Assembly: GCF_002021565.1 (NCBI RefSeq)
Contig: NZ_MSZX01000003.1
Span: forward strand, 372,027 to 436,026
Length of the DNA: 64,000 bases
Reading direction: 5' to 3'
DNA from: Paenibacillus selenitireducens
Lineage (GTDB): Bacteria > Bacillota > Bacilli > Paenibacillales > Paenibacillaceae
The notes beneath the pieces were generated by a model. The model worked only from the letters and a program-made list of their open reading frames with translations, had not been told where the DNA came from and did not search any database. Positions 42,942 to 51,882 of the stretch are shown piece by piece; the stretch's first letter is position 1, and each line of letters opens with the position of its first letter. The position numbers and the translations under genes were made by a program.

Positions 42942-43817
42942 ATGAAATTAGTTAATCCGATTGGTATTATGGTTGACAGTCTGCGTCTTGACCTGCGCGA
43001 CGGTCTGCGGAAGGCCAAAGAACTTGGCGCCGACGGCGTTCAAATTTATGCCGTGTCCGGCGCCATGGATCCCGCGAACCTGTCATCTACGCAGCGCAAA
43101 GACTTGAAGGACTATATTGATTCGCTTGGGCTGCAAGTATCTGCTTTATGCGGCGATTTGGCGGGCCATGGGTTTCAGGATGCAGCCGCAAATCCGGCGA
43201 AAGTTGAGAAGTCAAAGCGCATTCTCGATCTGGCAGTTGATCTGGGGACACCTATCGTGACTACACATATTGGTATCGTACCAAATGACGTAAATGATCC
43301 TGTGTATGAGACCATGCAACGGGCTTGCGAAGAACTCGGGGTGTATGCGAAAAGCATGAATGCTTATTTCGCGATTGAGACGGGTCCTGAGGAGTCTGCT
43401 CATTTGAAGCAATTCTTGGATTCGCTGAGCACGAATGGCGTTTCGGTAAACTTTGATCCTGCGAATATGGTTATGGTTACCGGGGATGATCCAGTTCAGG
43501 GTGTCTACAACTTGAAGGACTACATTGTTCATACGCATGTGAAGGACGGTATTCGTGTGCGTGTTGTTGATCCGCGTGAGGTGTACGGCGCACTTGGCTA
43601 TGAGCCGATGAGTCATGAACGAATCGCTGAGCAAGCTGCTACAGGGGCGAGTTATCGTGAACTGGCGTTGGGCGAAGGCCATGTGAATTTTGATGCGTAT
43701 TTCAAAGCGTTGCAAGATATTGGTTACAAAGGCTATTTGACGATTGAACGGGAAGTTGGCGAGAACCCCGAAGTGGATATCGCGAAAGCCATCGATTTCA
43801 TTAAACGTTACAAATAA
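42942..43817 (+). CDS. Sugar phosphate isomerase/epimerase family TIM-barrel protein
   Basis: A 291-residue member of the same superfamily but clearly diverged from its neighbour. Likely metal ligands are Glu146 (FAIETGPE), Asp172 (VNFDPANM), His197/199 (IVHTHVKD) and Glu269 (LTIEREVG). The insertion after KDGIRVR up to the next strand is longer than in the first protein. AGAGGAGGT precedes the ATG. Two such barrels beside one dehydrogenase suggest successive steps, for instance epimerisation and cleavage of an oxidised sugar. A strong terminator ends the operon. Confidence 0.9.
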   Translation: MKLVNPIGIMVDSLRLDLRDGLRKAKELGADGVQIYAVSGAMDPANLSSTQRKDLKDYIDSLGLQVSALCGDLAGHGFQDAAANPAKVEKSKRILDLAVDLGTPIVTTHIGIVPNDVNDPVYETMQRACEELGVYAKSMNAYFAIETGPEESAHLKQFLDSLSTNGVSVNFDPANMVMVTGDDPVQGVYNLKDYIVHTHVKDGIRVRVVDPREVYGALGYEPMSHERIAEQAATGASYRELALGEGHVNFDAYFKALQDIGYKGYLTIEREVGENPEVDIAKAIDFIKRYK

Positions 43818-43836
43818 GTTAGGCAAAGAATAAACG

Positions 43837-43907
43837 AGGAGTATGTGATCCGACTCGAAGCTTGCGAGGGAACTTGCAGCAAGAGGAGGAATCGCATACT
43901 CCTTTTT
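43837..43907 (+). terminator. Terminator of the dehydrogenase/isomerase operon
   Basis: AGGAGTATG-T-GATCC pairs with GGAATCGCATACTCCT around a 35-base structured loop, followed by TTTTTC. Confidence 0.8.
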
Positions 43908-44255
43908 CTATATATTTCGAATTTTATTGAAAACGCATACATGTCATTTTTGACATTGCCTCATAACCCGCGTAACGGAGGGGCTTTGAACGGGATGGGG
44001 GGCGATTGGTCAAAATTGCACGAAGGTCAAAAGTATGGATTTACAACAAGAATGACATATATTCGCAAGATCTACATATCGGGTCAAGAATGTCATTTTC
44101 CTTGTAGTGGCGCGGTTTCAAGGCCAAACCAAAATGACATATTTACGGTAATGGCAGTTGTTGGGTATGGTTTATGTAAGCGCTGGCAAAACAAATTCTG
44201 GCGAATCGCGAAGAACAACAAAATAATAACAACTTGATAAGGAGGGGGTGATACT
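43908..44255 (+). promoter_or_regulatory. Control region of the CUT1 transporter: AATGACAT motif cluster
   Basis: No gene is supported here. The octamer AATGACAT occurs four times: 43941-43948 (minus), 44051-44058 (plus), 44090-44097 (minus) and 44133-44140 (plus). The first is part of the perfect dyad ATGTCA-TTTT-TGACAT (43941-43956). Two GGTCAAAA direct repeats (44008-44015, 44025-44032) lie among them. The layout suggests binding sites for a regulator, most simply the membrane-bound AraC protein encoded at 47872-50145. A 130-codon open frame across the region is taken as chance. Confidence 0.6.
44175..44188 (+). promoter_or_regulatory. Catabolite-responsive element (cre)-like site
   Basis: TGTAAGCGCTGGCA agrees with the CcpA consensus TGWAANCGNTNWCA at 13 of 14 positions and lies 68 bases before the first permease start, where it would block or modulate transcription in the presence of preferred sugars. 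Confidence 0.75.
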
Positions 44256-45218
44256 ATGCAGGATACGCAAAGTATCTTAACGGGCAGTGCACTTCCGAAG
44301 ATGAAGAAAGAAAAGAACAAAGTGTGGAAGAGAGTTATCCAAAACTGGGAACTATATCTATTCATAGCACCTGCATTTCTCTACTTTCTAATTTTCAGCT
44401 ACGGTCCAATGTACGGTATCCAAATCGCATTTAAAAACTTTATTCCCACAAAAGGGATCACAGGAAGTCCATGGGTTGGGTTCGACCATTTCGTTCGGTT
44501 CTTTGACTCCTATTATTTCTGGGACTTGCTGTGGAATACACTAAGTATCAGTTTATATGATCTGGCCATCGGGTTCCCGATTCCGATCATTCTCGCTTTA
44601 GCTTTTAATGAAGTGAAGGATGGATTCTTCAAACGACTAGTTCAGACGGTTACGTATGCACCGCATTTCATTTCCGTCGTCGTTATGGCAGGTATGATTA
44701 TTACATTCTTGTCTCCTTCAACGGGTATCGTCATTCATATCATTGAATGGTTAGGATTCGATGCACCGCAATTCTTGACAGATCCGGCATGGTTCAAGAC
44801 AATGTATGTCTTCTCTGGCGTGTGGCAGAGTGCAGGATGGGGTACGATCATTTATTTGGCGGCATTGTCCGGCGTAGATCCACAGTTGCATGAAGCAGCG
44901 ATCATCGATGGAGCTTCACGGTTCCAACGTGTGCGTCACATTAATATTCCGACCATTGTACCAACGATGACCATTCTATTGATTCTAAATATGGGTAGCT
45001 TACTTGGTGTAGGGTTTGAGAAAATATTATTGCTCCAAAATCCATTGAATATGGGAGCTTCAGACGTTATTTCAACCTTCGTATACCGGGCAGGTCTCGT
45101 CGATGCGCAGTACAGCTTCTCCACAGCGGTAGGGTTGTTCAATTCCGTTGTCAATGCAGTTCTGCTCATTACCGTTAACCAGGTTGTTCGTCGTACAAGT
45201 GAGAACAGTCTATGGTAG
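44256..45218 (+). CDS. CUT1-type sugar ABC transporter permease (LplB-like)
   Basis: A 320-residue six-segment permease with the complete EAA loop HEAAIIDGASRFQRVRHINIP in pieces and the C-terminal RTSENSLW ending of LplB proteins. AAGGAGGGGG lies before the ATG. It is first of a three-gene transporter unit controlled from the preceding motif-rich region. Given the fucosidase and mannosidase operon just beyond the regulator, it probably imports complex oligosaccharides or glycopeptides. It is a paralogue of the permease at 31950. Confidence 0.93.
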   Translation: MQDTQSILTGSALPKMKKEKNKVWKRVIQNWELYLFIAPAFLYFLIFSYGPMYGIQIAFKNFIPTKGITGSPWVGFDHFVRFFDSYYFWDLLWNTLSISLYDLAIGFPIPIILALAFNEVKDGFFKRLVQTVTYAPHFISVVVMAGMIITFLSPSTGIVIHIIEWLGFDAPQFLTDPAWFKTMYVFSGVWQSAGWGTIIYLAALSGVDPQLHEAAIIDGASRFQRVRHINIPTIVPTMTILLILNMGSLLGVGFEKILLLQNPLNMGASDVISTFVYRAGLVDAQYSFSTAVGLFNSVVNAVLLITVNQVVRRTSENSLW

Positions 45219-45236
45219 AAGAAGGGGGTTAGGCGA

Positions 45237-46148
45237 ATGATGATTTCTGGCGTAAAAGAGACTGGACGGGATAAGGCATTCCTCATATTCAACTATATCT
45301 ATGTTATTTTGGCTTTAGTTATCGTAGCTTATCCTGTTATTTACATGATAAGCGCTTCCATCAGTGATCCTAAGTATGTAGGATCCGGAGAAATGTGGTT
45401 ATGGCCCAAAGGGTTTACACTAAAGGGGTACCAAATCGTATTTGAAAATTCAAAGATTTGGACCGGATATGCCAATACGATTTACTATACCTTGCTTGGA
45501 ACGGCGATCAACTTGTTTGTAACAATGCCGGCAGCGTATGCACTGAGTCGCAAAGATTTTGTAGGCCGTAACTTTTTTATGGCGATGTTCATGGTGACCA
45601 TGTTCTTCGGCGGCGGTCTTGTTCCAACTTACTTACTCGTCAAAAACCTAGGCATGGTGAATACGGTCTGGTCGATCGTGCTCCCATCCGCAGCGTCCAT
45701 CTGGAACATTATCGTGGCTCGCACATTCTTCCAGTCTTCCATTCCGAAAGAACTACAAGATGCTGCGCAAATCGATGGATGTACCAATATGCGATTATTT
45801 ATTAAGATTATTCTACCTCTATCGATGCCGATCATCGCCGTTATGGCGTTGTTCTACGGGGTAGGGAACTGGAACAGCTACTTCTCGGCACTCATTTATT
45901 TGAACGATGAAGCGAAGTATCCGTTACAAATGGTCTTGCGTCAAATTCTCGTCCTTCAAGAAATGTCGGCACAAGGAGGCGGAGCGATGGATGCAGCATC
46001 TGCAGCGGCTTTGAATAATAAAGCTGAAGTTGCTTCACTCGTCAAATATGCTGTTATCATCGTATCGACGTTGCCGATCATTGCGGTTTATCCGTTCTTA
46101 CAGCGTTACTTTGTCCAAGGTGTCATGATTGGTTCCGTTAAGGGCTGA
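45237..46148 (+). CDS. CUT1-type sugar ABC transporter permease (LplC-like)
   Basis: A 303-residue six-segment permease with the EAA-type loop LQDAAQIDGCTNMRLFIKIILP in pieces and the LplC-type C-terminus YFVQGVMIGSVKG. It follows the first permease by 18 bases. Start at the double ATG 45237/45240. It pairs with the preceding subunit to form the translocation path; the ATPase must come from elsewhere in the genome. Confidence 0.93.
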   Translation: MMISGVKETGRDKAFLIFNYIYVILALVIVAYPVIYMISASISDPKYVGSGEMWLWPKGFTLKGYQIVFENSKIWTGYANTIYYTLLGTAINLFVTMPAAYALSRKDFVGRNFFMAMFMVTMFFGGGLVPTYLLVKNLGMVNTVWSIVLPSAASIWNIIVARTFFQSSIPKELQDAAQIDGCTNMRLFIKIILPLSMPIIAVMALFYGVGNWNSYFSALIYLNDEAKYPLQMVLRQILVLQEMSAQGGGAMDAASAAALNNKAEVASLVKYAVIIVSTLPIIAVYPFLQRYFVQGVMIGSVKG

Positions 46149-46187
46149 TTTTGAACATATATACAAAATAAAGGGGAGGATTTTTGA

Positions 46188-47801
46188 ATGCAAAAGTTTC
46201 GTAAACCATGGGCACTATTGTTGTGCCTCACGATGCTCATCTCGATCCTATCAGCTTGTGGTTCATCCAATGATTCCAAAGCAGCTAAAGACGGTGAAGG
46301 CACGTCCACGACAGCTTCTGATGTGAAGAAAGAAGGATTCCCGATCGTTGACAAGCCGATTACTTTGACCATGATGGCGCCGGATGTTGGGGTTGCCGAT
46401 TGGGAGAAGATGCCGGTATTGCAAGAGATGGAAAAGTTGTCGAATGTGAAGTTGAAATTCCAGAATGCACCGCAAGACAGCTTTGAGACCAAGAAAAATC
46501 TCGTATTTGCGAGCGGTAGTCTTCCGGATATTTTCTACGCAGCGGATTTGAAACCTGCGGATCAAGTGACGTACGGCAGCCAAGGCGTTCTTATTCCCTT
46601 AGAAGATCTTATTGATAACTACGCACCAAACTTGAAGAAAATTCTAGACGAGCACCCGGACATCCGTAAGTCCATGACAACGCCAGATGGCCATATCTAT
46701 GCGCTTCGCACGATTGATTTATCTGCGGTATGGTATCGCGGTCCGATGTGGTATAACGGCAAGTTCTTGAAAAAGTTCGGTATGGATAAATTACCAGCTA
46801 CGACAGAAGAACTCTACACGTTTTTGAAACGCGTGAAAGATGAAGATGCGAATGGCAATGGCAAGCAGGATGAAATTCCATTGACTTCCGTAAAGTTGGA
46901 TGATTTGCGTATGTACTTCTTCGGCTTCTGGGGTATGTACGATGAGGTGATTTACTCCGACAAAGAAGGAAAAGTACACTACTCACCGCAAGAAGAAGGT
47001 TACAAAGGTTACTTGACATTCTTGAACCGTCTATGGAGCGAGAACTTGTTGGATCACGAGACATTCTCGCAAACGGACGAGCAGAAGAAAGCTAAAGGTA
47101 AAAACAATCAAGTCGCTTTATTCAGCGATTACTTCCCTTACTTCACACTAGGCGGTGAGCCAAGCGAAGACAATCCGATGATGACGCCGGTAGCAAGTGA
47201 TATCGCAGGAACACCTGTATATGGTAAACACCCAGGTCTATCTTCGAACGGTACGTTCGCGATTTCAAGCACGAACCCGAACCCTGAGGCTTCGATGCGT
47301 TGGGTAGATTACCTCTACGGTTATGAAGGCGCTACACTGTTCTCTCAAGGTCCGGAGAATCTGTTGTGGAAATATACAGATAAAGAGAAGCACGTGAAAG
47401 AATGGCTTCCGGTACCAGGCGGTAAAGACCGTGAAGAGTACAAAGGTTCATTAACACCGAACTATGGTATCTTGAATCCAGGCGCTAATGATGTCTCGTT
47501 CAGCTTAGGCTTGAGAAGCGACTTCGATAAATGGATTGACAAGGAAAATGAAGCGAAGCTTACGCCAATTGCTAAAGCTCCTTTCCCTGACGTATATCTA
47601 TCCGTTGATGAACAGTCTCAAGTGTCTGCACTTCTATCTGACTTGAATACGTATGTGAAACAAATGGAAGCGAAATTCGTAACAGGCGCAGAACCCATGG
47701 CGAACTGGGATAAATACAAAGCTCAGCTTCAAAAAATGGGCAGCGACAAAATCGTAGAAATCTATCAAGGTGCTTACGATCGTTGGAATGCTAGCAAATA
47801 A
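46188..47801 (+). CDS. Sugar ABC transporter substrate-binding lipoprotein
   Basis: A 537-residue family 1 extracellular solute-binding lipoprotein. Signal MQKFRKPWALLLCLTMLISI leads to lipobox LSAC with Cys24 and a polar linker. Two-lobe SBP features include LVFASGSLPDIFYAADLKP and a late ISSTNPNPEASMRWVDYLYGYEGATLFSQGPEN, in pieces. A stretch DEDANGNGKQDEIP near residue 222 is a calcium-loop-like insertion typical of LplA-type oligosaccharide binders. It is the last gene of the unit and lies convergent to the dCache-AraC regulator. Confidence 0.93.
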   Translation: MQKFRKPWALLLCLTMLISILSACGSSNDSKAAKDGEGTSTTASDVKKEGFPIVDKPITLTMMAPDVGVADWEKMPVLQEMEKLSNVKLKFQNAPQDSFETKKNLVFASGSLPDIFYAADLKPADQVTYGSQGVLIPLEDLIDNYAPNLKKILDEHPDIRKSMTTPDGHIYALRTIDLSAVWYRGPMWYNGKFLKKFGMDKLPATTEELYTFLKRVKDEDANGNGKQDEIPLTSVKLDDLRMYFFGFWGMYDEVIYSDKEGKVHYSPQEEGYKGYLTFLNRLWSENLLDHETFSQTDEQKKAKGKNNQVALFSDYFPYFTLGGEPSEDNPMMTPVASDIAGTPVYGKHPGLSSNGTFAISSTNPNPEASMRWVDYLYGYEGATLFSQGPENLLWKYTDKEKHVKEWLPVPGGKDREEYKGSLTPNYGILNPGANDVSFSLGLRSDFDKWIDKENEAKLTPIAKAPFPDVYLSVDEQSQVSALLSDLNTYVKQMEAKFVTGAEPMANWDKYKAQLQKMGSDKIVEIYQGAYDRWNASK

Positions 47802-47820
47802 TCAGGCTCTATAGATCATG

Positions 47821-47864
47821 AAAAAACAACTTCCCGATGATGTTCAATCATGGTCGGGAAGTTG
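47821..47864 (-). terminator. Terminator between transporter and regulator genes
   Basis: CAACTTCCCGA / TCGGGAAGTTG hairpin. The TTTTTT tail lies on the minus-strand side, so it mainly ends the regulator transcript. Confidence 0.75.
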
Positions 47865-47871
47865 CTACTAT

Positions 47872-50145
47872 TTAGTCTACATTTAACGTTGTCTCTGGAT
47901 TTTCAGTTTGTGAATGCATCTGGCGGTATTGCCCTGGCGTATACCCGGTTTCTTTCTTAAATTTACGGATGAAATTCGGGGTATCCAGATAACCGACACG
48001 CATGATGATATCTTTTAACGGATCGTTCGTCGTTTTCAAATCATGCATGACCGCTTCCACCCGTTTCTGCCAAATATATTGGATGAAGTTAATGCCGACC
48101 TTCTCTTTGAACGAACGGCTAAGGTGCGAAGGGGAAATCGTAAACTCGAACGAAATCGTCTCTAGACTGAGCGTATGATCCATGTAATGGGTATCAATGT
48201 AGTTCACGATTTGATCCATGAGCGAATGTTCTTCTTTCTTATGATTTCGCTCCACTTGGGCGCAGATCCGAGAAGCAAGAATGAAGAAATTTCGTTCAAG
48301 CTCATCAAGCGAGCCGGACATGATGTTAGGTCCGACCTCTTGCAGAACATTCTGAATACCCAATTCTGAAGCTGTCTTCAACATGGTGTTCAAAATATCG
48401 AAGCAAACGCATCGCATGAGCAGTGAAGAGAGTTCGGACGTCTGCAAATCGCGAATCGCGATATGAATCATTTGCTCGGCGACATCGTCGTTTCCTTGCT
48501 TTAAACTTTGCGAGAGCTTCAGCAATACACTGTTATCGATCCAGACCGTCTGATCTTGGGAATGAGACAACTTCTCGAAAAAGGTCACGGTACCTTGTCC
48601 AGTGGACATACGCATCTCATATGCGGAATAGGCTTCTATAAAAGACTGATTCAGTTGGTCTAAGCTCGAATAGCACGTACCGACGCCAATCATCGGAATC
48701 ACATCGAACATTTCAAGCAAATTGTTGCGAGTAGCCTCGACGATTTGACGTACATGCGAGAATTCTAGCATGTCATCGCCAAGATTGAAGCTCACAATGA
48801 GCGCAAGCTGATCCAGTTGAGGGAGCTCAACACCGTAAGCATGCGCAGCGAGTTCAGGGAACTCAATTTGTGCATGCATTTGGATAATCTCTTGCCGGTC
48901 TTGAAGATCGCCCTGCTGATCCTCCGCTTCCGTCCATCCGATGACCATCACGAAGTGATGCGATTGATCAAATTGGAGATCGAAAGCTTCGAGGAGATCG
49001 GGGGTCAAGCTCTGGGTGTTGCCGTATTTCAATAGCAAGGATAGAAAATGGTTGCGTGCATAAGGCTCTTGGAGATCTACTCTGGAGCTGTAATCCTGTA
49101 ACGTTGTCCGGATTCGATCGAGTTCATTTCCTGAAGAGCGGTCCGTTCCTGATTGCGCATTGGCGAAATTCACAAGCTCGAAGATCGGCGAATATTGCCT
49201 TCTAGCGAGTACGAGCGCAATGGCTGCACCAACAAGCACGATAATGAAGAACAGGATAATGATAAAGCTGCGAACATGCAGTACACTGCTGAAAAATTGA
49301 TCGCTTGTCATTAATGTCACATATGACCAGCCGTTCTTATCGGATTTTACGGATACGACGGAATGGGATTCGCCGTTAATTTTCTGGTTATGGATTCCTG
49401 GAGCTAAAGTAAATAAAGATTTGGCTTCCTGCATCGTCAGGGATTCGCCATTTCCGCTATGCGTTAAGATATTGCCGTTATTATCGAAAATATAGGTCAA
49501 TCCACGGTAGTTACCTAATACCGACTCAATGAGACCCGCAATTTCAGATTCGTTGATCAGGTACATCACGGACCCATGAGGGTTAGGGCTGTTCGGTGTG
49601 ATGGGAACGTTATATGCCAGCATGGATTGTTCGCGATAGCCGTTGCGAACAACGATATCCGCAGGCCGCATGCTCGGGTATTTAGCCGTATTCAATTCCT
49701 TCACAAGATCTTCGTGTCTCCAGTTCTGGAAGCCGTAATTGGCTTCGAATACATGGAGATCGGACATGCCTTGAGTTGAATAAATTTTTGGGTCATTATG
49801 GTAGTATAAGAACAATTCTCCAATAATAGAGCTCGTCGCTTTGTAGTTGTTCAACGCTAAGATCGAATCTCGGCTATCATACGGATCATGGACCCGGAAA
49901 GGGGTTAGCCGCTCATCGTAAGAAATACGTGAGGCAATGTCGTTCAATTCTTTAATCCGACCGTCGATGACCGTCTTGGTTTGTGTAAGTTGATTGAGGT
50001 GAGATTGCTCGATCTCCGACTGTAAATTGCTAACCGCATTACGGTAGATGAATACGGTTGCAAGAATGAGTGGGATCAGTAAAATGAACAAGTAAGAGCC
50101 GATAAATTTCAAGAACAATTTGGATTTGAAATAATCCCGATTCAT
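47872..50145 (-). CDS. Membrane-bound AraC family regulator with dCache-type sensor
   Basis: A 757-residue one-component transmembrane regulator. TM1 lies at about residues 8-32 (SKLFLKFIGSYLFILLIPLI), an extracytoplasmic dCache-like sensor at about 33-280, and TM2 at about 285-305 (FIIILFFIIVLVGAAIALVL). A cytoplasmic middle region is followed by an AraC double HTH in the last 100 residues (SLETISFEFTISPSHLSRSF and PLKDIIMRVGYLDTPNFIRKFKKETG, in pieces). ATG 50145 has GGGAGG eight bases upstream; the frame open to 50262 has no ribosome site. Placed between the transporter and the glycosidase operon, it likely senses an extracellular glycan or the loaded binding protein and activates both. 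Confidence 0.92.
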   Translation of the reverse strand: MNRDYFKSKLFLKFIGSYLFILLIPLILATVFIYRNAVSNLQSEIEQSHLNQLTQTKTVIDGRIKELNDIASRISYDERLTPFRVHDPYDSRDSILALNNYKATSSIIGELFLYYHNDPKIYSTQGMSDLHVFEANYGFQNWRHEDLVKELNTAKYPSMRPADIVVRNGYREQSMLAYNVPITPNSPNPHGSVMYLINESEIAGLIESVLGNYRGLTYIFDNNGNILTHSGNGESLTMQEAKSLFTLAPGIHNQKINGESHSVVSVKSDKNGWSYVTLMTSDQFFSSVLHVRSFIIILFFIIVLVGAAIALVLARRQYSPIFELVNFANAQSGTDRSSGNELDRIRTTLQDYSSRVDLQEPYARNHFLSLLLKYGNTQSLTPDLLEAFDLQFDQSHHFVMVIGWTEAEDQQGDLQDRQEIIQMHAQIEFPELAAHAYGVELPQLDQLALIVSFNLGDDMLEFSHVRQIVEATRNNLLEMFDVIPMIGVGTCYSSLDQLNQSFIEAYSAYEMRMSTGQGTVTFFEKLSHSQDQTVWIDNSVLLKLSQSLKQGNDDVAEQMIHIAIRDLQTSELSSLLMRCVCFDILNTMLKTASELGIQNVLQEVGPNIMSGSLDELERNFFILASRICAQVERNHKKEEHSLMDQIVNYIDTHYMDHTLSLETISFEFTISPSHLSRSFKEKVGINFIQYIWQKRVEAVMHDLKTTNDPLKDIIMRVGYLDTPNFIRKFKKETGYTPGQYRQMHSQTENPETTLNVD

Positions 50146-50475
50146 ACAAATGGCCTCCCTCTGGTTGCTAAAATCCGCATCGGATGAAGCATCCGGATCC
50201 TGTTGATACGTTAATTTATGGATAAGTAAGCTTTGAAACGAGCCGACAATGATCATTTTCATAGACGAGAAATTTGTCGAATAATTCTATGATACCAAAA
50301 AAACGAGTCGATGCTATACAAAATCGAAATAATATTTTCCAAAAGGCATTCGATAGATTCATAATTTCGCGTCAAAAAAGGAACTTGCGAACTACGAGAT
50401 CACCGTATCTGTTCTAACTTATACGTTTTTATATTTTACAAAAACAGGCCAAACGCGCCCATCTGGAGGTAAACC
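50146..50475. other. Divergent intergenic region, regulator / glycosidase operon
   Basis: About 330 bases of A+T-rich DNA with no gene. It should hold the divergent promoters of the dCache-AraC gene and the fucosidase-led operon. Candidate -10 boxes (TTATAC, TATATT) occur at about 50418-50437, but no convincing -35 partner was found. A perfect 10-base palindrome AATGATCATT lies at 50248-50257. Confidence 0.5.
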
Positions 50476-51864
50476 ATGAGTGAGTTGAATGTGACAGAAC
50501 AAGAGCAAGAGCAAGTTGTAGAGCAAGGGGTTCATAACTACAGCAGTGAGGAGGAATGGGTAAAACCGGAGAGTCCGCTTTTGCTTGAGCGCCTTGAATG
50601 GTTCAAGGATCAGAAGCTGGGACTCATGATGCACTGGGGACCTTATTCACAGCTAGGCGTGGTAGAATCGTGGGCTCTTAGCGATAAGGATGAAGAATGG
50701 TCCCGGGACGGGATCGATTGGGACGTTGATGCAGATGAGCTGAAGCGCCAGTACTTCGGATTGAATAAGACTTTTAATCCCGTGCGCTTCCAGCCGGAAT
50801 TATGGGCAGAATTGGCTGCCGAGAATGGATTCAAATACTTGAATTTCACGACAAAACATCATGACGGGTTCTGCATGTGGGATACCCACACTACCGACTA
50901 CCGTGTTACAGGTCCGGATTGTCCGTTCCATACACACAAATATGCAGATATCTGCAAGCAGTTATTTGATGCATTCCGTGCCAAAGGCTTGGGGATCTCG
51001 GCTTACTTCTCCAAAGCGGACTGGAACACGCCTTCGTATTGGGCGCCAGGCATGGAACGCGGTACGTTCACGTCGCGCGGACCTTCGTATAATCCGAAGG
51101 AATATCCTTGGCTATGGGAGCAGTTCGTGAAGTTCACCCATGAACAGATTATGGAGCTCATGACCAAGTATGGCCGCATTGAAATGTTGTGGCTGGATGC
51201 AGGTTGGGTCTGCGAACAGAGCGGCCAAGATATTCGCCTCGGCGAAGTCGTGGAGAAGGCGCGCGAAGTGCAGCCTTGGTTGCTGTCAGCTGACCGGACG
51301 GTCGGCGGAGCCTATGAGAATGTCATTACACCGGAGCAGACCTTGCCTGAACGTCCACTGAACGTTCCGTGGGAGAGCTGCATTACAATGGGAACATCGT
51401 TCTCTTTCCGTTATGAGGATAACTATAAATCGGTACGTCAATTGATTCATTTGTTAGTAGAGATCGTGGCGAAAGGCGGCAACTTGGCGTTGAATGTCGG
51501 ACCGCAGCCGGACGGAAGATTATCGCAGACGGCGATTGATCGGATCAAAGGGATGGGCGCATGGCTGAACGTTCATGGCGAAGCCATTTATGGGACACGC
51601 GTGTGTGCGCCGTATTCCGTCGGGAACTATCATTTTACGCAAAAAGAAGAGACAACCTATGCCTTTTATCTATACAAAGATGAGCAAGAGATGGTGAAAG
51701 AGGAAGTGCACCTTCCAATTACGCAAGAATTCAGCCGGATCGATCTCGTCGGTGGACAAGACAACCTGCAGTTCCAACGCACGGAGAACGGAATCGTTGT
51801 TCGCATGCCGGAGAATGCCGTGTCAGAACAAGCGCCAATCGCACATGTATTCCGCATGAAATAA
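50476..51864 (+). CDS. GH29 alpha-L-fucosidase
   Basis: A 462-residue retaining alpha-L-fucosidase of family GH29. Signature pieces: LGLMMHWGPYSQLGVVESWAL near residue 48, FTTKHHDGFCMWDT (about 124-137), and the nucleophile Asp241 in IEMLWLDAGW. No signal peptide, so it acts in the cytoplasm on imported glycans. The N-terminal 30 residues are a Gln/Glu-rich extension. It leads an operon of seven enzymes; a second GH29 follows at once with low similarity outside motifs, suggesting a different linkage preference (for example alpha-1,6 core against alpha-1,3/1,4). Confidence 0.94.
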   Translation: MSELNVTEQEQEQVVEQGVHNYSSEEEWVKPESPLLLERLEWFKDQKLGLMMHWGPYSQLGVVESWALSDKDEEWSRDGIDWDVDADELKRQYFGLNKTFNPVRFQPELWAELAAENGFKYLNFTTKHHDGFCMWDTHTTDYRVTGPDCPFHTHKYADICKQLFDAFRAKGLGISAYFSKADWNTPSYWAPGMERGTFTSRGPSYNPKEYPWLWEQFVKFTHEQIMELMTKYGRIEMLWLDAGWVCEQSGQDIRLGEVVEKAREVQPWLLSADRTVGGAYENVITPEQTLPERPLNVPWESCITMGTSFSFRYEDNYKSVRQLIHLLVEIVAKGGNLALNVGPQPDGRLSQTAIDRIKGMGAWLNVHGEAIYGTRVCAPYSVGNYHFTQKEETTYAFYLYKDEQEMVKEEVHLPITQEFSRIDLVGGQDNLQFQRTENGIVVRMPENAVSEQAPIAHVFRMK

Positions 51865-51882
51865 ACAAAGGGGGAAATGAAA

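Noticed and set aside
43845-44237. 130-codon open frame upstream of the transporter
   Set aside because: It runs through a terminator, the AATGACAT motif cluster and the cre-like site, has no ribosome site, and its product is unlike any protein I know.
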